Below are positions 45,299 through 53,396 of a stretch of DNA of 60,951 nucleotides, one piece after another. The position numbers were made by a program, and so were the translations under genes. The notes beneath the pieces are model-generated. The model had not been told where the DNA came from. It made no database searches and saw only the letters and a program-made list of their open reading frames with translations. Source of the stretch: an uncultured Brachyspira sp. (GTDB lineage: Bacteria; Spirochaetota; Brachyspiria; Brachyspirales; Brachyspiraceae); contig NZ_CALXYQ010000014.1 in the NCBI RefSeq assembly GCF_944393015.1, positions 1 to 60,951 on the forward strand, written 5' to 3'. Each line of letters begins with the position of its first letter. The stretch's first letter is position 1.

Positions 45299-46188
45299 TG
45301 GCAGAGTTAGAAAAGTTTTCGGCACTTTACGGAAAAATAGATTATCCTGCAGATTTGTTAACAATACCTTTTGAAGTGCTTGAATATAGAACTAGACTAG
45401 GATTAACAACAAGCGAGTTTGAGTTTATATGCTGGATATTTCATTTAGTAAATAAAGATTTTAATGAAATTAGAGATAAAGATATCAGCAGAAGATGTAC
45501 AAGACAAAGAAAAAGCCTGCAGGCAAAAGGCTATTTAAAAATAAAAATAGCAAGAACATATAAAGACAAACGATGTATAAAAGTAGGATTAGTATATGAC
45601 TTTACTAATTTGAAAAATAAAATTGAGGAGCTGAAAGAGGAAGATAAAAAACTTCAGGAACTCGAAGCTCCTGTTACTGTGATATATGATGAGCCTAGTT
45701 TGTTTAATGAAGATATAGACGAAAATCCAATATATCCTGCAAAACTTTTAACAGATGATAAAGAGATAAAAGAGCTTCAGCTTCAAAATGAGTTTTTAGA
45801 GAAGTTCAATAAACTTCATAAGGAATTAGTTAATTTTGGAATTGATTACATAAAATCAGCACCCTATAAAAAACATTTATTAGATGCATTTTCTAATAGA
45901 AAAAATAACAATATTGATGAAGTATTGAACTCAGTTAAAAAAAGTTTTTTCAGGCTGCCTATTGAAGAACGAAAAAGTTTAAGACTTCAGGATTTAACAA
46001 AGTATGCTCTATTAGAAACACAGGAAGAAAAACAAAATAATACAAGCGAAGAAAACAAAACTCAGAGCGAGAATCCAAAAAAATATACAATACCAAGCGG
46101 AATTGATAAACTTAATTATTTATTAAAAATTATAGAAGAAGGAGGAAACCTAGATGATGCATATTCACAAATTGCAAATTGCGGATAA
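45298..46188 (+). CDS. Phage replication initiator-like protein
   Basis: This 296-aa protein probably starts phage DNA replication. The N-terminus (about 1-105) looks like a winged helix (TTSEFEFICWIFHLVNKDF, then RDKDISRRCTRQRKSLQAKG). An acidic coiled linker (about 110-160) and a helical C-terminal half of DnaD/primosome type follow. It directly precedes and overlaps a DnaC-like helicase loader by 35 nt, the usual phage initiator-loader pair. Start coupling comes from the 16-aa leader. The function is inferred from position and general fold, without clear sequence motifs. Confidence 0.65.
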   Translation: MAELEKFSALYGKIDYPADLLTIPFEVLEYRTRLGLTTSEFEFICWIFHLVNKDFNEIRDKDISRRCTRQRKSLQAKGYLKIKIARTYKDKRCIKVGLVYDFTNLKNKIEELKEEDKKLQELEAPVTVIYDEPSLFNEDIDENPIYPAKLLTDDKEIKELQLQNEFLEKFNKLHKELVNFGIDYIKSAPYKKHLLDAFSNRKNNNIDEVLNSVKKSFFRLPIEERKSLRLQDLTKYALLETQEEKQNNTSEENKTQSENPKKYTIPSGIDKLNYLLKIIEEGGNLDDAYSQIANCG

Positions 46189-47014
46189 CGGATATTGTCT
46201 GCAAAGCTATAAAAAATATTTGGAAGAATTGAAATCAAAAGCAAGGGACGGAAAAGACCCAAAGTGTACTAAATGCGATGAGTACGGATTTTTAAAAGTT
46301 TCAGATGATTTAAGTTTTTCAGGGAGAAGATACAGCCTGCCTACTATGTGCGACTGTGTCAGCGATGAAAAAAGTAAAATATCAGAAAAGATAGAAAGAA
46401 TTGATAACCTTATAAAAACATATAATTTAGTATTTGGTACATTAGATAATGAAATGACTTTAGATATTTTTGCAGAAAGATTTAATCAAACTGAGCTGAT
46501 TAATTCTATAAAAAAATATTTGAATGTAGGAAGTACAATGTCCTTATATTTCAGAGGTAAAAGCGGAACAGGCAAAACTACAATGCTTAAAATGTTATGG
46601 CAGATATACGCTATTAATAATATAAAAGTAATGTATATGAAGGCAAGCCATTTTGAAGATTTACATAAAAACTTATTTAATCAAAATGCTAAGGATAAAG
46701 ATATGAAAGCTGCCATTGATAAAAAAATAGATAATGCCAAAAATTCAGATATTATTATGATAGATGATATTGACAGTGTAGGCTTTCATTATGCTATAGA
46801 TGGATACTATAAAATATTTGACAATATCAGAAGCGGAGAAAAAACAGTTATTCTTACATCAAATAAAAGCTATGATGATCTCTTAAAAAGTTTAAATAAA
46901 AAAACAGATGCTGAATATATGAAAGGCAGACTTACAAGCAGACTATTAAACTTAAAAATTATAGAAATAGAAATGCAGAAGTATGAAATCAAATCTGATA
47001 AATTAGCATCATAG
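46154..47014 (+). CDS. DnaC-like helicase loader ATPase
   Basis: This 286-aa AAA+ protein has an N-terminal zinc-binding part (CTKCDEYGFLKV, then TMCDC, about 42-75), Walker A GKSGTGKT (about 138-145), Walker B IIMIDDID (about 197-204) and sensor-like ILTSNKS (about 233-239). It should load the replicative helicase at the phage origin. AAGGAGG lies 9 nt before the ATG, supporting this start despite the 35 nt overlap with the upstream gene. The next gene begins 17 nt later in the same operon. Confidence 0.9.
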   Translation: MMHIHKLQIADNGYCLQSYKKYLEELKSKARDGKDPKCTKCDEYGFLKVSDDLSFSGRRYSLPTMCDCVSDEKSKISEKIERIDNLIKTYNLVFGTLDNEMTLDIFAERFNQTELINSIKKYLNVGSTMSLYFRGKSGTGKTTMLKMLWQIYAINNIKVMYMKASHFEDLHKNLFNQNAKDKDMKAAIDKKIDNAKNSDIIMIDDIDSVGFHYAIDGYYKIFDNIRSGEKTVILTSNKSYDDLLKSLNKKTDAEYMKGRLTSRLLNLKIIEIEMQKYEIKSDKLAS

Positions 47015-47031
47015 AGGATAAGGAGGATGTT

Positions 47032-47478
47032 ATGCAGTTATGCAGAAAAATGAGAGATACTGAAATTGCTATATTTTGGGACGGAAATATAACTAAAGAT
47101 ATAGAGTTATTTAAAAGTCTAGGATTAATAAAAATCATAGATAACTATTCAAACGGCATATATGAAAAAGACCTATTTGTAAAGGTAGGAGAATATAAAG
47201 CTAAAGATGTTTATATAGAGGAAGAATTAAAAGAAAAATTAGAGATAAAAGATTGCGGTTATGCAAGAAGCTGTTATAAATGGCAGAATGTACAATTATT
47301 CAATTGGATTATATTCAGCGATATATATATTTTTAACGGAGCTATAGAAGATACAGAAAAAGCTAAAGCTAAAGTTGTAAGTCATCAATCTTATATAGAA
47401 AATTACAGAATGAAAAAAGTTGATTTGACTAAGCCTTTAGATTTATTTCATAAGCTAGAAGAATCAGAATTAAATTAG
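47032..47478 (+). CDS. Phage protein of unknown function
   Basis: This 148-aa protein has a good AAGGAGG ribosome binding site. The N-terminus (DTEIAIFWDGNITKDIELFKSLGLIKI) suggests a small alpha/beta domain. There are three cysteines but no paired motif. It lies at the end of the replication block and is followed by repeats and an HNH nuclease gene. I do not recognise the family. Confidence 0.7.
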   Translation: MQLCRKMRDTEIAIFWDGNITKDIELFKSLGLIKIIDNYSNGIYEKDLFVKVGEYKAKDVYIEEELKEKLEIKDCGYARSCYKWQNVQLFNWIIFSDIYIFNGAIEDTEKAKAKVVSHQSYIENYRMKKVDLTKPLDLFHKLEESELN

Positions 47479-47557
47479 TTTTTATTATAAATAGTCAAAA
47501 TATTATTTTGATTATTTATATAAGATTTTATTAAAAAATAGGAGATAAAAAAAGAAG

Positions 47558-47625
47558 GAGTGAGCCGAGCCGCCGAGACTGTTTACAGGCTCGGGAATTA
47601 GAAAGCGAGGCGAACATAGCAATAA
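47558..47625 (+). repeat. Dispersed repeat family 2, divergent copy A
   Basis: It begins GTGAGCCGAGC and ends GGCGAACATAGCAATAA. The middle contains a CCGAGC/GCTCGG hairpin. The leader AGGAGATAAAAAA is repeated ahead of copy B at 47700, so the two form a tandem pair. Confidence 0.6.
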
Positions 47626-47628
47626 TTG

Positions 47629-47663
47629 TTTATAAGTTGTCAACAATGTTGATAACTTGTAAA
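47629..47663. promoter_or_regulatory. 35 bp near-perfect palindrome
   Basis: Arms of 17 nt (TTTATAAGTTGTCAACA and TGTTGATAACTTGTAAA) around one central A match at 15 of 17 positions. The symmetry suits a repressor operator or replication-protein site between two phage repeat copies. Confidence 0.5.
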
Positions 47664-47699
47664 TAAGATGTTCAAAAATCAGGAGATAAAAAAGGAGTA

Positions 47700-47805
47700 G
47701 TGAGCCGAGCTGCCTACTCGACAGGAGCGGAAATAAAGGAGGTGAGTACGAGCCAGCTAGTAACTTTAGTTGCTAGCTATTGGCAGGCGAGTACGAACAT
47801 AGCAA
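47700..47805 (+). repeat. Dispersed repeat family 2, divergent copy B
   Basis: It starts GTGAGCCGAGC and ends GAACATAGCAACAA. The insides differ from copy A and include the palindrome AGCTAGTAAC/GTTGCTAGCT. The frame through it is open by chance and joins the HNH gene. Confidence 0.55.
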
Positions 47806-47807
47806 CA

Positions 47808-48086
47808 ATGAGAAGTAATGAAAAAGCATATAAAAGATACCAAAGCAAAAAATGGCGTGCTTTTAGAGAAAGTTTTTTAAAAGAAAATCCGCTTTGTAAA
47901 AACTTTGCTGAATGCCATAACTTTGCTGAACATGTGGACCATATAAAGCGTGTAGAAAGCGAAGATGATGCATTATTTTATGATAAAAATAATTTACAGG
48001 CATTGTGTAAAAGATGCCATAGCAGAAAAACAGCAAAAGAAGACGGAGCTTTTGGAAATAAAAAGAAAGATTATAAAGATTATTAA
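47808..48086 (+). CDS. HNH endonuclease
   Basis: This 92-aa small nuclease has the HNH core. Paired cysteines (CKNFAEC and CKRCH) hold zinc, HVDHIKR supplies the catalytic His, and NNLQALCKRCHSRKT gives the N-H part. Such proteins often sit near terminase genes and help DNA packaging in HK97-type phages. Here it lies in the early block, far from terminase. The start is set at ATG 47808. An upstream GTG at 47700 stays in frame, but its 36 codons are repeat sequence. The ribosome binding site is weak. Confidence 0.85.
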   Translation: MRSNEKAYKRYQSKKWRAFRESFLKENPLCKNFAECHNFAEHVDHIKRVESEDDALFYDKNNLQALCKRCHSRKTAKEDGAFGNKKKDYKDY

Positions 48087-48098
48087 AAGGAGTAAATC

Positions 48099-48329
48099 AT
48101 GGAAAAAGAAAACAAAGAATATATATATTTAGAAAAAGATGCATCAGAAGGAAAAGTATTAATTGATATAAATAATGTCAATGGTGAAGACATTATATAT
48201 TTATTATCAGAGTTTATAGACTTTGTAAGTAAAAAAGAAGATATGCCTGCAAAAATATTTTTAACTATGATAGGTCTAGCAATAATTAAAAAAGAAGAAT
48301 TAGAAAATAAAAGAGGAAATAAAGAATGA
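48099..48329 (+). CDS. Small phage protein, unknown
   Basis: This 76-aa acidic protein has AAAGGAG upstream and overlaps the next start by 4 nt (ATGA). A hydrophobic stretch near residues 49-64 (KIFLTMIGLAIIKKEE) is probably a buried helix. No family is recognised. It belongs to the run of small early genes between the HNH gene and ssb. Confidence 0.65.
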   Translation: MEKENKEYIYLEKDASEGKVLIDINNVNGEDIIYLLSEFIDFVSKKEDMPAKIFLTMIGLAIIKKEELENKRGNKE

Positions 48330-49153
48330 GAGAGCTAAACTTTATAGAAGATAACGGACTTTTTGGTATAACATTCAAATCTGATGATAAAGAAGAAGCC
48401 AATACAGTTATGAATGCTATACAGAGATTTATATCAAAAGTTAGTAAAAAAGAAACAAAAGAAAATATTGATTTTTCTATATGTCCTGTTGGAGAGTATG
48501 AAGGAACTATATGGATTCTAATAAATACTATTTCATTAAAAAAATATCTCTCGGATTATAATTTACCAGAAGGATATAGAAATAAAATTATTGAAGAATT
48601 AAAAAAACGAGGTGAATATCTTGATGATACAAATATAGAAAAATTAAAAGAACAAATAAAAGAAATATCAAAAGGTGAACAGTATACTATTTTAAGTGAT
48701 GAGGCTTTAGAACAAATATCTTTATTAGAGAGTGAAATAAAAAAGATAGATAATAATTACAATGAAACTGCCAAACATATTTTACAAGGCAGAAAGGCTG
48801 GAAAAAGCAGAGAACTTGAAAATAAAATAACACAAGGCAGAAGACTATCAGAACTAACTCTTGAAGAATTGAAAGAACTGCAAAAAGTTACAATGCTTGA
48901 GAGGTATAAATTAGATATACAAGAAGAAATTAATAAAAGAAAAAATAAATCTTTTGAAGACACATTAAAAGAAAACAATGAGATAATATCTTTTGGAGAA
49001 GATGAAGATGATTCAAATTATAGAATAGATGAGGAGAATGAAGAAGATCCATTAAGTTCAGGTGTAGATGAAGATAATATAAACAGATGGGACTTTGATT
49101 CAGACGGAGATAAAGTGGATAGTGAAGGCAATAAAATGCTTTTTGCTGATTAG
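48326..49153 (+). CDS. Phage protein with acidic C-terminus, unknown
   Basis: This 275-aa protein has an alpha/beta N-terminal half (IEDNGLFGITFKSDDKEEANTV), a charged coiled-coil middle (about 110-215), and a very acidic last 60 residues (DEDDSNYRIDEENEEDP). The composition resembles phage single-strand-binding or recombination accessory proteins, but no motif supports that. It overlaps the previous gene by 4 nt and so is translated from the same mRNA. Confidence 0.65.
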   Translation: MRELNFIEDNGLFGITFKSDDKEEANTVMNAIQRFISKVSKKETKENIDFSICPVGEYEGTIWILINTISLKKYLSDYNLPEGYRNKIIEELKKRGEYLDDTNIEKLKEQIKEISKGEQYTILSDEALEQISLLESEIKKIDNNYNETAKHILQGRKAGKSRELENKITQGRRLSELTLEELKELQKVTMLERYKLDIQEEINKRKNKSFEDTLKENNEIISFGEDEDDSNYRIDEENEEDPLSSGVDEDNINRWDFDSDGDKVDSEGNKMLFAD

Positions 49154-49162
49154 GGTTTATAA

Positions 49163-49393
49163 ATGAAAGATACATTTATATTGTTTGATAATACAAAAGA
49201 AAATGAAACTGTTGGAAAAATAAAAGGTAGTTATGATGATATATTAATAGGATATACAACTCTTATATATCAAACTGCTATAAAAAATAATAAAAAACCA
49301 GAGGATGTTGTTTTGGATATATTATATAAAGTTAAAGATAATAAAGAAACTTTGTATAGATATATGAAAAAGAATAAGGGAAATAAAAAATGA
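49163..49393 (+). CDS. Small phage protein, unknown
   Basis: This 76-aa protein has no recognised family. It ends in a Lys-rich tail (RYMKKNKGNKK) and overlaps the following gene by 4 nt (ATGA), so it is coupled to it. The upstream ribosome binding site is AGGG, with somewhat short spacing. Confidence 0.6.
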   Translation: MKDTFILFDNTKENETVGKIKGSYDDILIGYTTLIYQTAIKNNKKPEDVVLDILYKVKDNKETLYRYMKKNKGNKK

Positions 49394-49590
49394 TTTGTGA
49401 TATATGTAAAAAAAATATAAATGATGATTATATATTGGAAGGACAAATAAATATTAAATATAAGGATAAAGATGGTATAGAAAAAGAGAAAGAAAAAGAA
49501 GGTAAACTTTGTATATCATGCTTAGAAGGTTTATCGAAGTATATGGGTATTCCAATCACTATTGTTTATGAAGAGGAAGATGATGAATAA
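49390..49590 (+). CDS. Small zinc-ribbon phage protein
   Basis: This 66-aa protein has two CxxC knuckles, CDICKK at 3-8 and CISC near residue 43. They probably bind one zinc ion. The C-terminus is acidic (EEEDDE). It may bind DNA or protein. The start overlaps the preceding stop by 4 nt. Confidence 0.65.
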   Translation: MICDICKKNINDDYILEGQINIKYKDKDGIEKEKEKEGKLCISCLEGLSKYMGIPITIVYEEEDDE

Positions 49591-49867
49591 TAAAGAAAAA
49601 AGAATAATATCAAAAATATTCACTAGATTATTTTTCACTTATAAAAAAGATATGGCAGTTATGGAAAATGAAAAAGATAAATCTATAATTTTTTGTTTTA
49701 CAATAGAAAACTTTTATCATAATGGTAAAAGCAGAGATTTTAATTTGATATATGAAAAGAAAACAAAAAGATTTATTTTATATAGCAAAAGCAGTAAAAA
49801 ATTATATTCAAGTAATTATTTAAATGAAGTTTTATATTATCTAAAAAATGCTGCAAAAAGTAAATAA
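49583..49867 (+). CDS. Small basic phage protein, unknown
   Basis: This 94-aa Lys-rich protein begins MNNKEKRIISKIF. The start is set at ATG 49583, which has GAGG 6 nt upstream and overlaps the preceding gene by 8 nt. Longer in-frame starts (TTG 49562, ATG 49568) are less well placed. No family is recognised. Confidence 0.6.
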   Translation: MNNKEKRIISKIFTRLFFTYKKDMAVMENEKDKSIIFCFTIENFYHNGKSRDFNLIYEKKTKRFILYSKSSKKLYSSNYLNEVLYYLKNAAKSK

Positions 49868-49882
49868 AAGAGATAAAAATAG

Positions 49883-50122
49883 ATGATTAAAGCGATTATT
49901 AATTATAATGATGTAAATTATGAGTTCAGAAGAATGAATGACATTTTAGGAGTGTTAAAGCATCAATATGAAAATATTGATATAAGCTATAACAAAATAA
50001 TATCAAAGGGACGACGAGACGGAAAGAAAAATGAATTATTTGTAACTATTAATAATGAGAAATTAAACTGTAATCATAGTTTAGGTTTTTATATGCAAGC
50101 AGTAGAAAAATATATTAAATAA
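49883..50122 (+). CDS. Small phage protein, unknown
   Basis: This 79-aa protein begins MIKAIINYNDVNYEFRRM and contains an RRDGKK basic turn. The ribosome binding site is weak (AGAGAT). It is part of the small-gene run, with gaps of 15 nt before it and 9 nt after it. Confidence 0.55.
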   Translation: MIKAIINYNDVNYEFRRMNDILGVLKHQYENIDISYNKIISKGRRDGKKNELFVTINNEKLNCNHSLGFYMQAVEKYIK

Positions 50123-50131
50123 GGTTTGAAA

Positions 50132-50425
50132 ATGCTTAATAAAGAAATAATAATTTTAAGAGAAAAAGTAAAAAGTATATTAAAAAATATGCTTCCGTTT
50201 AATGAATTAGACTTTAATATTCATTTTGATAAAGATTACAAACAATTAAAATATATAGATTTATATATTCATCATGAATATATAAGGATAAAAAAAGGAA
50301 CTAAAGTTGAAAATATATCTGATATGAACAATAAAATAAGAAAATGTTTAAAAGATATATATAAAGAGTTTGAAGAAGAAATACAGAACTTATTTGATAG
50401 GAATTATTATGACTTTAAAGAATAA
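50132..50425 (+). CDS. Small phage protein, unknown
   Basis: This 97-aa protein of mixed charge begins MLNKEIIILREKVKS. ATG 50132 is preferred over TTG 50126 because AAGG lies 7 nt before it. It overlaps the next gene by 17 nt. No motif is recognised. Confidence 0.55.
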   Translation: MLNKEIIILREKVKSILKNMLPFNELDFNIHFDKDYKQLKYIDLYIHHEYIRIKKGTKVENISDMNNKIRKCLKDIYKEFEEEIQNLFDRNYYDFKE

Positions 50426-50648
50426 AGCTAATAAATATAAAGCTATTTATAAAAGAATAAAAAGTCGTATTAGATATGATTGGCATAAAAAGATAAGTTA
50501 TAAAAAGGAAGAAGATATTATAGCAAGATTAAAAATATTAATAAAAGTTGGTAAAAAATATCAATGCTTATTATTTAAGAGAGTTTCAAAACTTCCCAGA
50601 AAATTAGCATATAAAAATTATTATAGTGAGACAGAGATATATAAATGA
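50409..50648 (+). CDS. Small very basic phage protein, unknown
   Basis: This 79-aa protein is rich in Lys, Arg and Tyr (KYKAIYKRIKSRIRYDWHKK), suggesting nucleic-acid binding. ATG 50409 is chosen for its upstream AGGA. A longer frame from 50370 would overlap the preceding gene deeply. Its stop overlaps the next start by 4 nt. Confidence 0.55.
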   Translation: MTLKNKANKYKAIYKRIKSRIRYDWHKKISYKKEEDIIARLKILIKVGKKYQCLLFKRVSKLPRKLAYKNYYSETEIYK

Positions 50649-50812
50649 TTGTTTATCAAATAGGTTCTATAAGTTTTGGAATATTTAGTGTTATATGTAT
50701 TTTTATTAGTATAACATCTAAAAATAACATTGCTAAGGCGTTCTATTTGATTTGTTTCTTTTTATCAAATATAACTGCTTTACTTTGCGATATAGTAATC
50801 AAATTAAATTAG
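50645..50812 (+). CDS. Small two-helix membrane protein
   Basis: This 55-aa protein has two hydrophobic helices (about 5-24 and 31-52) separated by SKNNIAK. The ATG overlaps the preceding stop (ATGA), and ssb starts 8 nt after its stop, so it fits the operon without a gap. Size and topology are compatible with a holin-like or membrane-anchor role, but its place among early genes argues against a lysis function. Confidence 0.55.
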   Translation: MIVYQIGSISFGIFSVICIFISITSKNNIAKAFYLICFFLSNITALLCDIVIKLN

Positions 50813-50820
50813 GAGTTATT

Positions 50821-51207
50821 ATGTCTGATCATAATGCTGTAACATTAATAGGAAGATTGACTGCTGATCCTCAGAGAAAGTATAGCCAAGGCGGAAAAGA
50901 AATTTCCGAGTTCTCTATAGCAAATAATTATTATATAAGTACAAAAAATACTACAGAAGTAAATTATTTTGATATAGTGGCATTTGATAAACTTGCAGAA
51001 ACAGCAAATAAATATCTTACAAAAGGAAAGCAGGTTTGTATAAGCGGAACATTAAGGCAGGAAAGATGGCAGGATAAAAACACAAATACTGCCAGATCTA
51101 AGGTGAGAATTATTATGCAATCAATGCAGATGCTTTCAGATAAGAAAGAATCTAATAATACAGCACAAAATAATAGTCAGGAAGATGACGAGGAGGTGCC
51201 TTTTTAA
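50821..51207 (+). CDS. ssb: Single-stranded DNA-binding protein
   Basis: This 128-aa phage-encoded SSB has the OB-fold signature NAVTLIGRLTADPQ, ISEFSIANN, VNYFDIVAFDKLAE, and GTLRQERWQDKN. The acidic tip DDEEVPF recruits replication and repair partners. It forms tetramers on single-stranded DNA during phage replication. ATG 50821 with AGGAG upstream is used; a frame reaching back to 50752 overlaps the small membrane protein gene. The stop overlaps the next ATG. Confidence 0.95.
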   Translation: MSDHNAVTLIGRLTADPQRKYSQGGKEISEFSIANNYYISTKNTTEVNYFDIVAFDKLAETANKYLTKGKQVCISGTLRQERWQDKNTNTARSKVRIIMQSMQMLSDKKESNNTAQNNSQEDDEEVPF

Positions 51208-51458
51208 TGAATATCACTAAGTTAATTGATAATGATGAATTAAAGAAAGATATTGAAGAGTTTACCAATAAATTAAAAAAACAAGGCTGTATTCATGTTA
51301 TAGGAATAGTGCCAAAAAATAAAAAAGGTATATTTATTCAAAGTTATAAAACTTCAAGAGATACAGCTATGATATTAAATGCTATATTATTAAATATTGA
51401 TGATAAAGTAGTAAGTGTAATAAAAGAACTTTATAATTACTTTAAGGGTGAAAAATGA
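51207..51458 (+). CDS. Small phage protein, unknown
   Basis: This 83-aa protein begins MNITKLIDNDELKKDIEEF. The ATG overlaps the ssb stop (TAATG), and GAGGTG upstream gives a ribosome binding site. The middle (CIHVIGIVPKNKKGIFIQSY) reads like a small alpha/beta fold. It overlaps the following sigma-like gene by 4 nt. Confidence 0.6.
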   Translation: MNITKLIDNDELKKDIEEFTNKLKKQGCIHVIGIVPKNKKGIFIQSYKTSRDTAMILNAILLNIDDKVVSVIKELYNYFKGEK

Positions 51459-52177
51459 CATTACAAGAAAAAAAACAATATGATTTTAATATAATTAAAG
51501 AATGGAAAAAGATAACTAATGAAGAAGAAAGTATAATAATGCGAAATAAAATATTGATTAATTTGAAATTGTTAGTGTATAAAGTAGTTAATAGTTTATA
51601 TTATATAAAATCTTTTGAAAAAGAAGAGTTAATTAACATTGGTTTTATGGGACTTATAAAAGGTTTGAATTATATAAAACATAGTACAAAACCTATTATA
51701 GCAGAAACTTATACAAAGATTTTATTTTATACTATAAAATATTTTATTTTTAGAGAATTAGACAGATTTTTGCACGGCAGAAGAAAACATATTAATTATA
51801 GATTAGGTACTAAATCGCTTTTTGATAAAGTATATGATGATAAAAAAGAAAAATATTTAATTGATACGATAGCAGACGATAAAAAGTATGAGCCTGAATA
51901 TATATTTTTTCATTATAAATATTCTGATATAGTTTTGTCTAATTGTTATAAGTCAATAAATAATGATTTAGAAAGAATAATATTTAATATGTATTACTAT
52001 CAGCATTTAAGTATTTATTCAATAGCTAAAAAATTAAATATAAGTAAATCTAATGTACATAGACGAGTACAAAAATATGATAGTTATTTAAAAGATAATG
52101 AAGTATATACTAATAGACTGTGTACATCCGGGGTGATTAGAGCATTCAATAATAGACAATTATCAAAAATGAAGTAG
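51455..52177 (+). CDS. Phage sigma-70-like transcription factor
   Basis: This 240-aa protein has the two conserved parts of a group 4-type sigma factor. Region 2 is near residues 50-105 (FEKEELINIGFMGLIKGLNYI). Region 4 is near 165-205 with an HTH (LSIYSIAKKLNISKSNVHRRVQKY). It probably redirects host RNA polymerase to late or accessory phage promoters. It is the last gene of the ssb operon (4 nt overlap) and is followed by a hairpin-rich spacer before the recombinase. Confidence 0.78.
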   Translation: MTLQEKKQYDFNIIKEWKKITNEEESIIMRNKILINLKLLVYKVVNSLYYIKSFEKEELINIGFMGLIKGLNYIKHSTKPIIAETYTKILFYTIKYFIFRELDRFLHGRRKHINYRLGTKSLFDKVYDDKKEKYLIDTIADDKKYEPEYIFFHYKYSDIVLSNCYKSINNDLERIIFNMYYYQHLSIYSIAKKLNISKSNVHRRVQKYDSYLKDNEVYTNRLCTSGVIRAFNNRQLSKMK

Positions 52178-52285
52178 GCATTTTTAATCTTATAATTGTA
52201 AAGGAGGGAATTTTCAAAGTCGGATTTTGAGTAAACTAATTCCGAGTTTTAACAATTAACACTTATCTTCGTAACATCACTATGA

Positions 52286-52322
52286 TACTGTAAAAATATC
52301 ACCTACTAATATTTTTACAGTA
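52286..52322 (+). terminator. Perfect 14 bp hairpin after the sigma-like gene
   Basis: TACTGTAAAAATAT and its exact reverse complement are separated by 9 nt. It lacks a strong T tract, so it may be a terminator or a processing/operator structure. Confidence 0.55.
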
Positions 52323-52402
52323 CTGATTGAAAATAATATAGTATAAAAGTTTAAAAATAAATAATAGCTATGTATATTTAAAAAGTTATAAAAGTTTATA
52401 TT

Positions 52403-52458
52403 CTTTTCATATAAATAAAGACTAAAAAAATCGTAATAAGTCTTTAATTTATGAAAAG
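52403..52458 (+). promoter_or_regulatory. Inverted repeat covering the recombinase ribosome binding site
   Basis: CTTTTCATATAAATAAAGACT pairs with AGTCTTTAATTTATGAAAAG with one bulge and one mismatch. The right arm includes most of the AAAAGG Shine-Dalgarno of the recombinase gene at 52467. Folding would hide it; alternatively the repeat is a recombination site. Confidence 0.5.
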
Positions 52459-52466
52459 GTATAAGT

Positions 52467-53396
52467 ATGGCTTATAAAAAAAATAAAGAATTAATATTAC
52501 AAGGCAATAATAATATAATAACTGAACAGCAGGCTGCGATTTTAGTAAAGCAAGCTAACTACTTGAATATACTTGACTATATGAAAGAAGAGCAGCTTAT
52601 TAAACAGATAGATTATGAAACAGAAAAAGAAAACTTTTTTAAGCAATGTTCAAAAACAAAAAGCAATCACACAAAAAGACAGTATAAAAACGGACTTAAT
52701 AAATTAGAGGAATACTGCAAAATGAATAATAAAAATATTTTATTTATTAAAGCAAGAGAAGCTGATGATTTTATAACAGAAGTTAATTCAAGCGAGCTTT
52801 CTAATTTAAGTATACGTGCATTAGTTTCTTCCTGCTCTTCTTTCTTTTCATTTTTAGAAAGAAGATATCCATTTATGAAAAATCCTTTTCGAGGTACAAA
52901 AACTCGTCCGCCTGTAAAAAATAAGAAACGTTTGGAAGTGCCAACTAAAAAAGAAATTGAATTAATAATTAAAGATATATCAGATCCGCTTATAAAAGTG
53001 GCCATCATTTTTATAATGGAATGCGGTGTGCGTGTTGGTGCTTTACCTAAACTAGAAATAAGAAATAACAAATATTATTCTTATTCAAAAGGCAAGGAAG
53101 TAAGCGGGAAAGTTACTGACAAAGTTATTAAATTATTAAAACAGAATAATCTTTCTTTTAATTGTCCTTTCAAAAATAAAAGTTCTGAAGTAATAAGGAA
53201 CATCTTTTATAGAAGTTCAAAGCGTTTGTATAATCAAGGTAAAATAAAAGCCGCCTACTCTATACATGATATAAGGCATTATTTTGCTGTTACCCTATAC
53301 AAACAAACTAAAGATATAGAACTTATTAGACAGGCATTAAATCATAGCAGTATAGCTATAACAGGAATATACTTAAAAAGTTTGGAGGTAGAATAA
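52467..53396 (+). CDS. Tyrosine recombinase/phage integrase
   Basis: This 309-aa protein has an N-terminal core-binding helical domain (about 70-145) and a C-terminal catalytic domain. The active-site Arg is in MECGVRVGALPKL, the HxxR box is HDIRHYFAVTL, and the last His and nucleophilic Tyr are in LNHSSIAITGIYLKS. It should integrate and excise the prophage. It is located about 8 kb inside the element rather than at an edge. Its stop overlaps a small broken gene. A hairpin lies over its ribosome binding site. Confidence 0.92.
   Translation: MAYKKNKELILQGNNNIITEQQAAILVKQANYLNILDYMKEEQLIKQIDYETEKENFFKQCSKTKSNHTKRQYKNGLNKLEEYCKMNNKNILFIKAREADDFITEVNSSELSNLSIRALVSSCSSFFSFLERRYPFMKNPFRGTKTRPPVKNKKRLEVPTKKEIELIIKDISDPLIKVAIIFIMECGVRVGALPKLEIRNNKYYSYSKGKEVSGKVTDKVIKLLKQNNLSFNCPFKNKSSEVIRNIFYRSSKRLYNQGKIKAAYSIHDIRHYFAVTLYKQTKDIELIRQALNHSSIAITGIYLKSLEVE

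Noticed and set aside
47700-47807. GTG start giving the HNH protein 36 extra residues
   Set aside because: The extension is repeat family 2 DNA with a chance open frame; the conserved HNH domain needs only the part from 47808.
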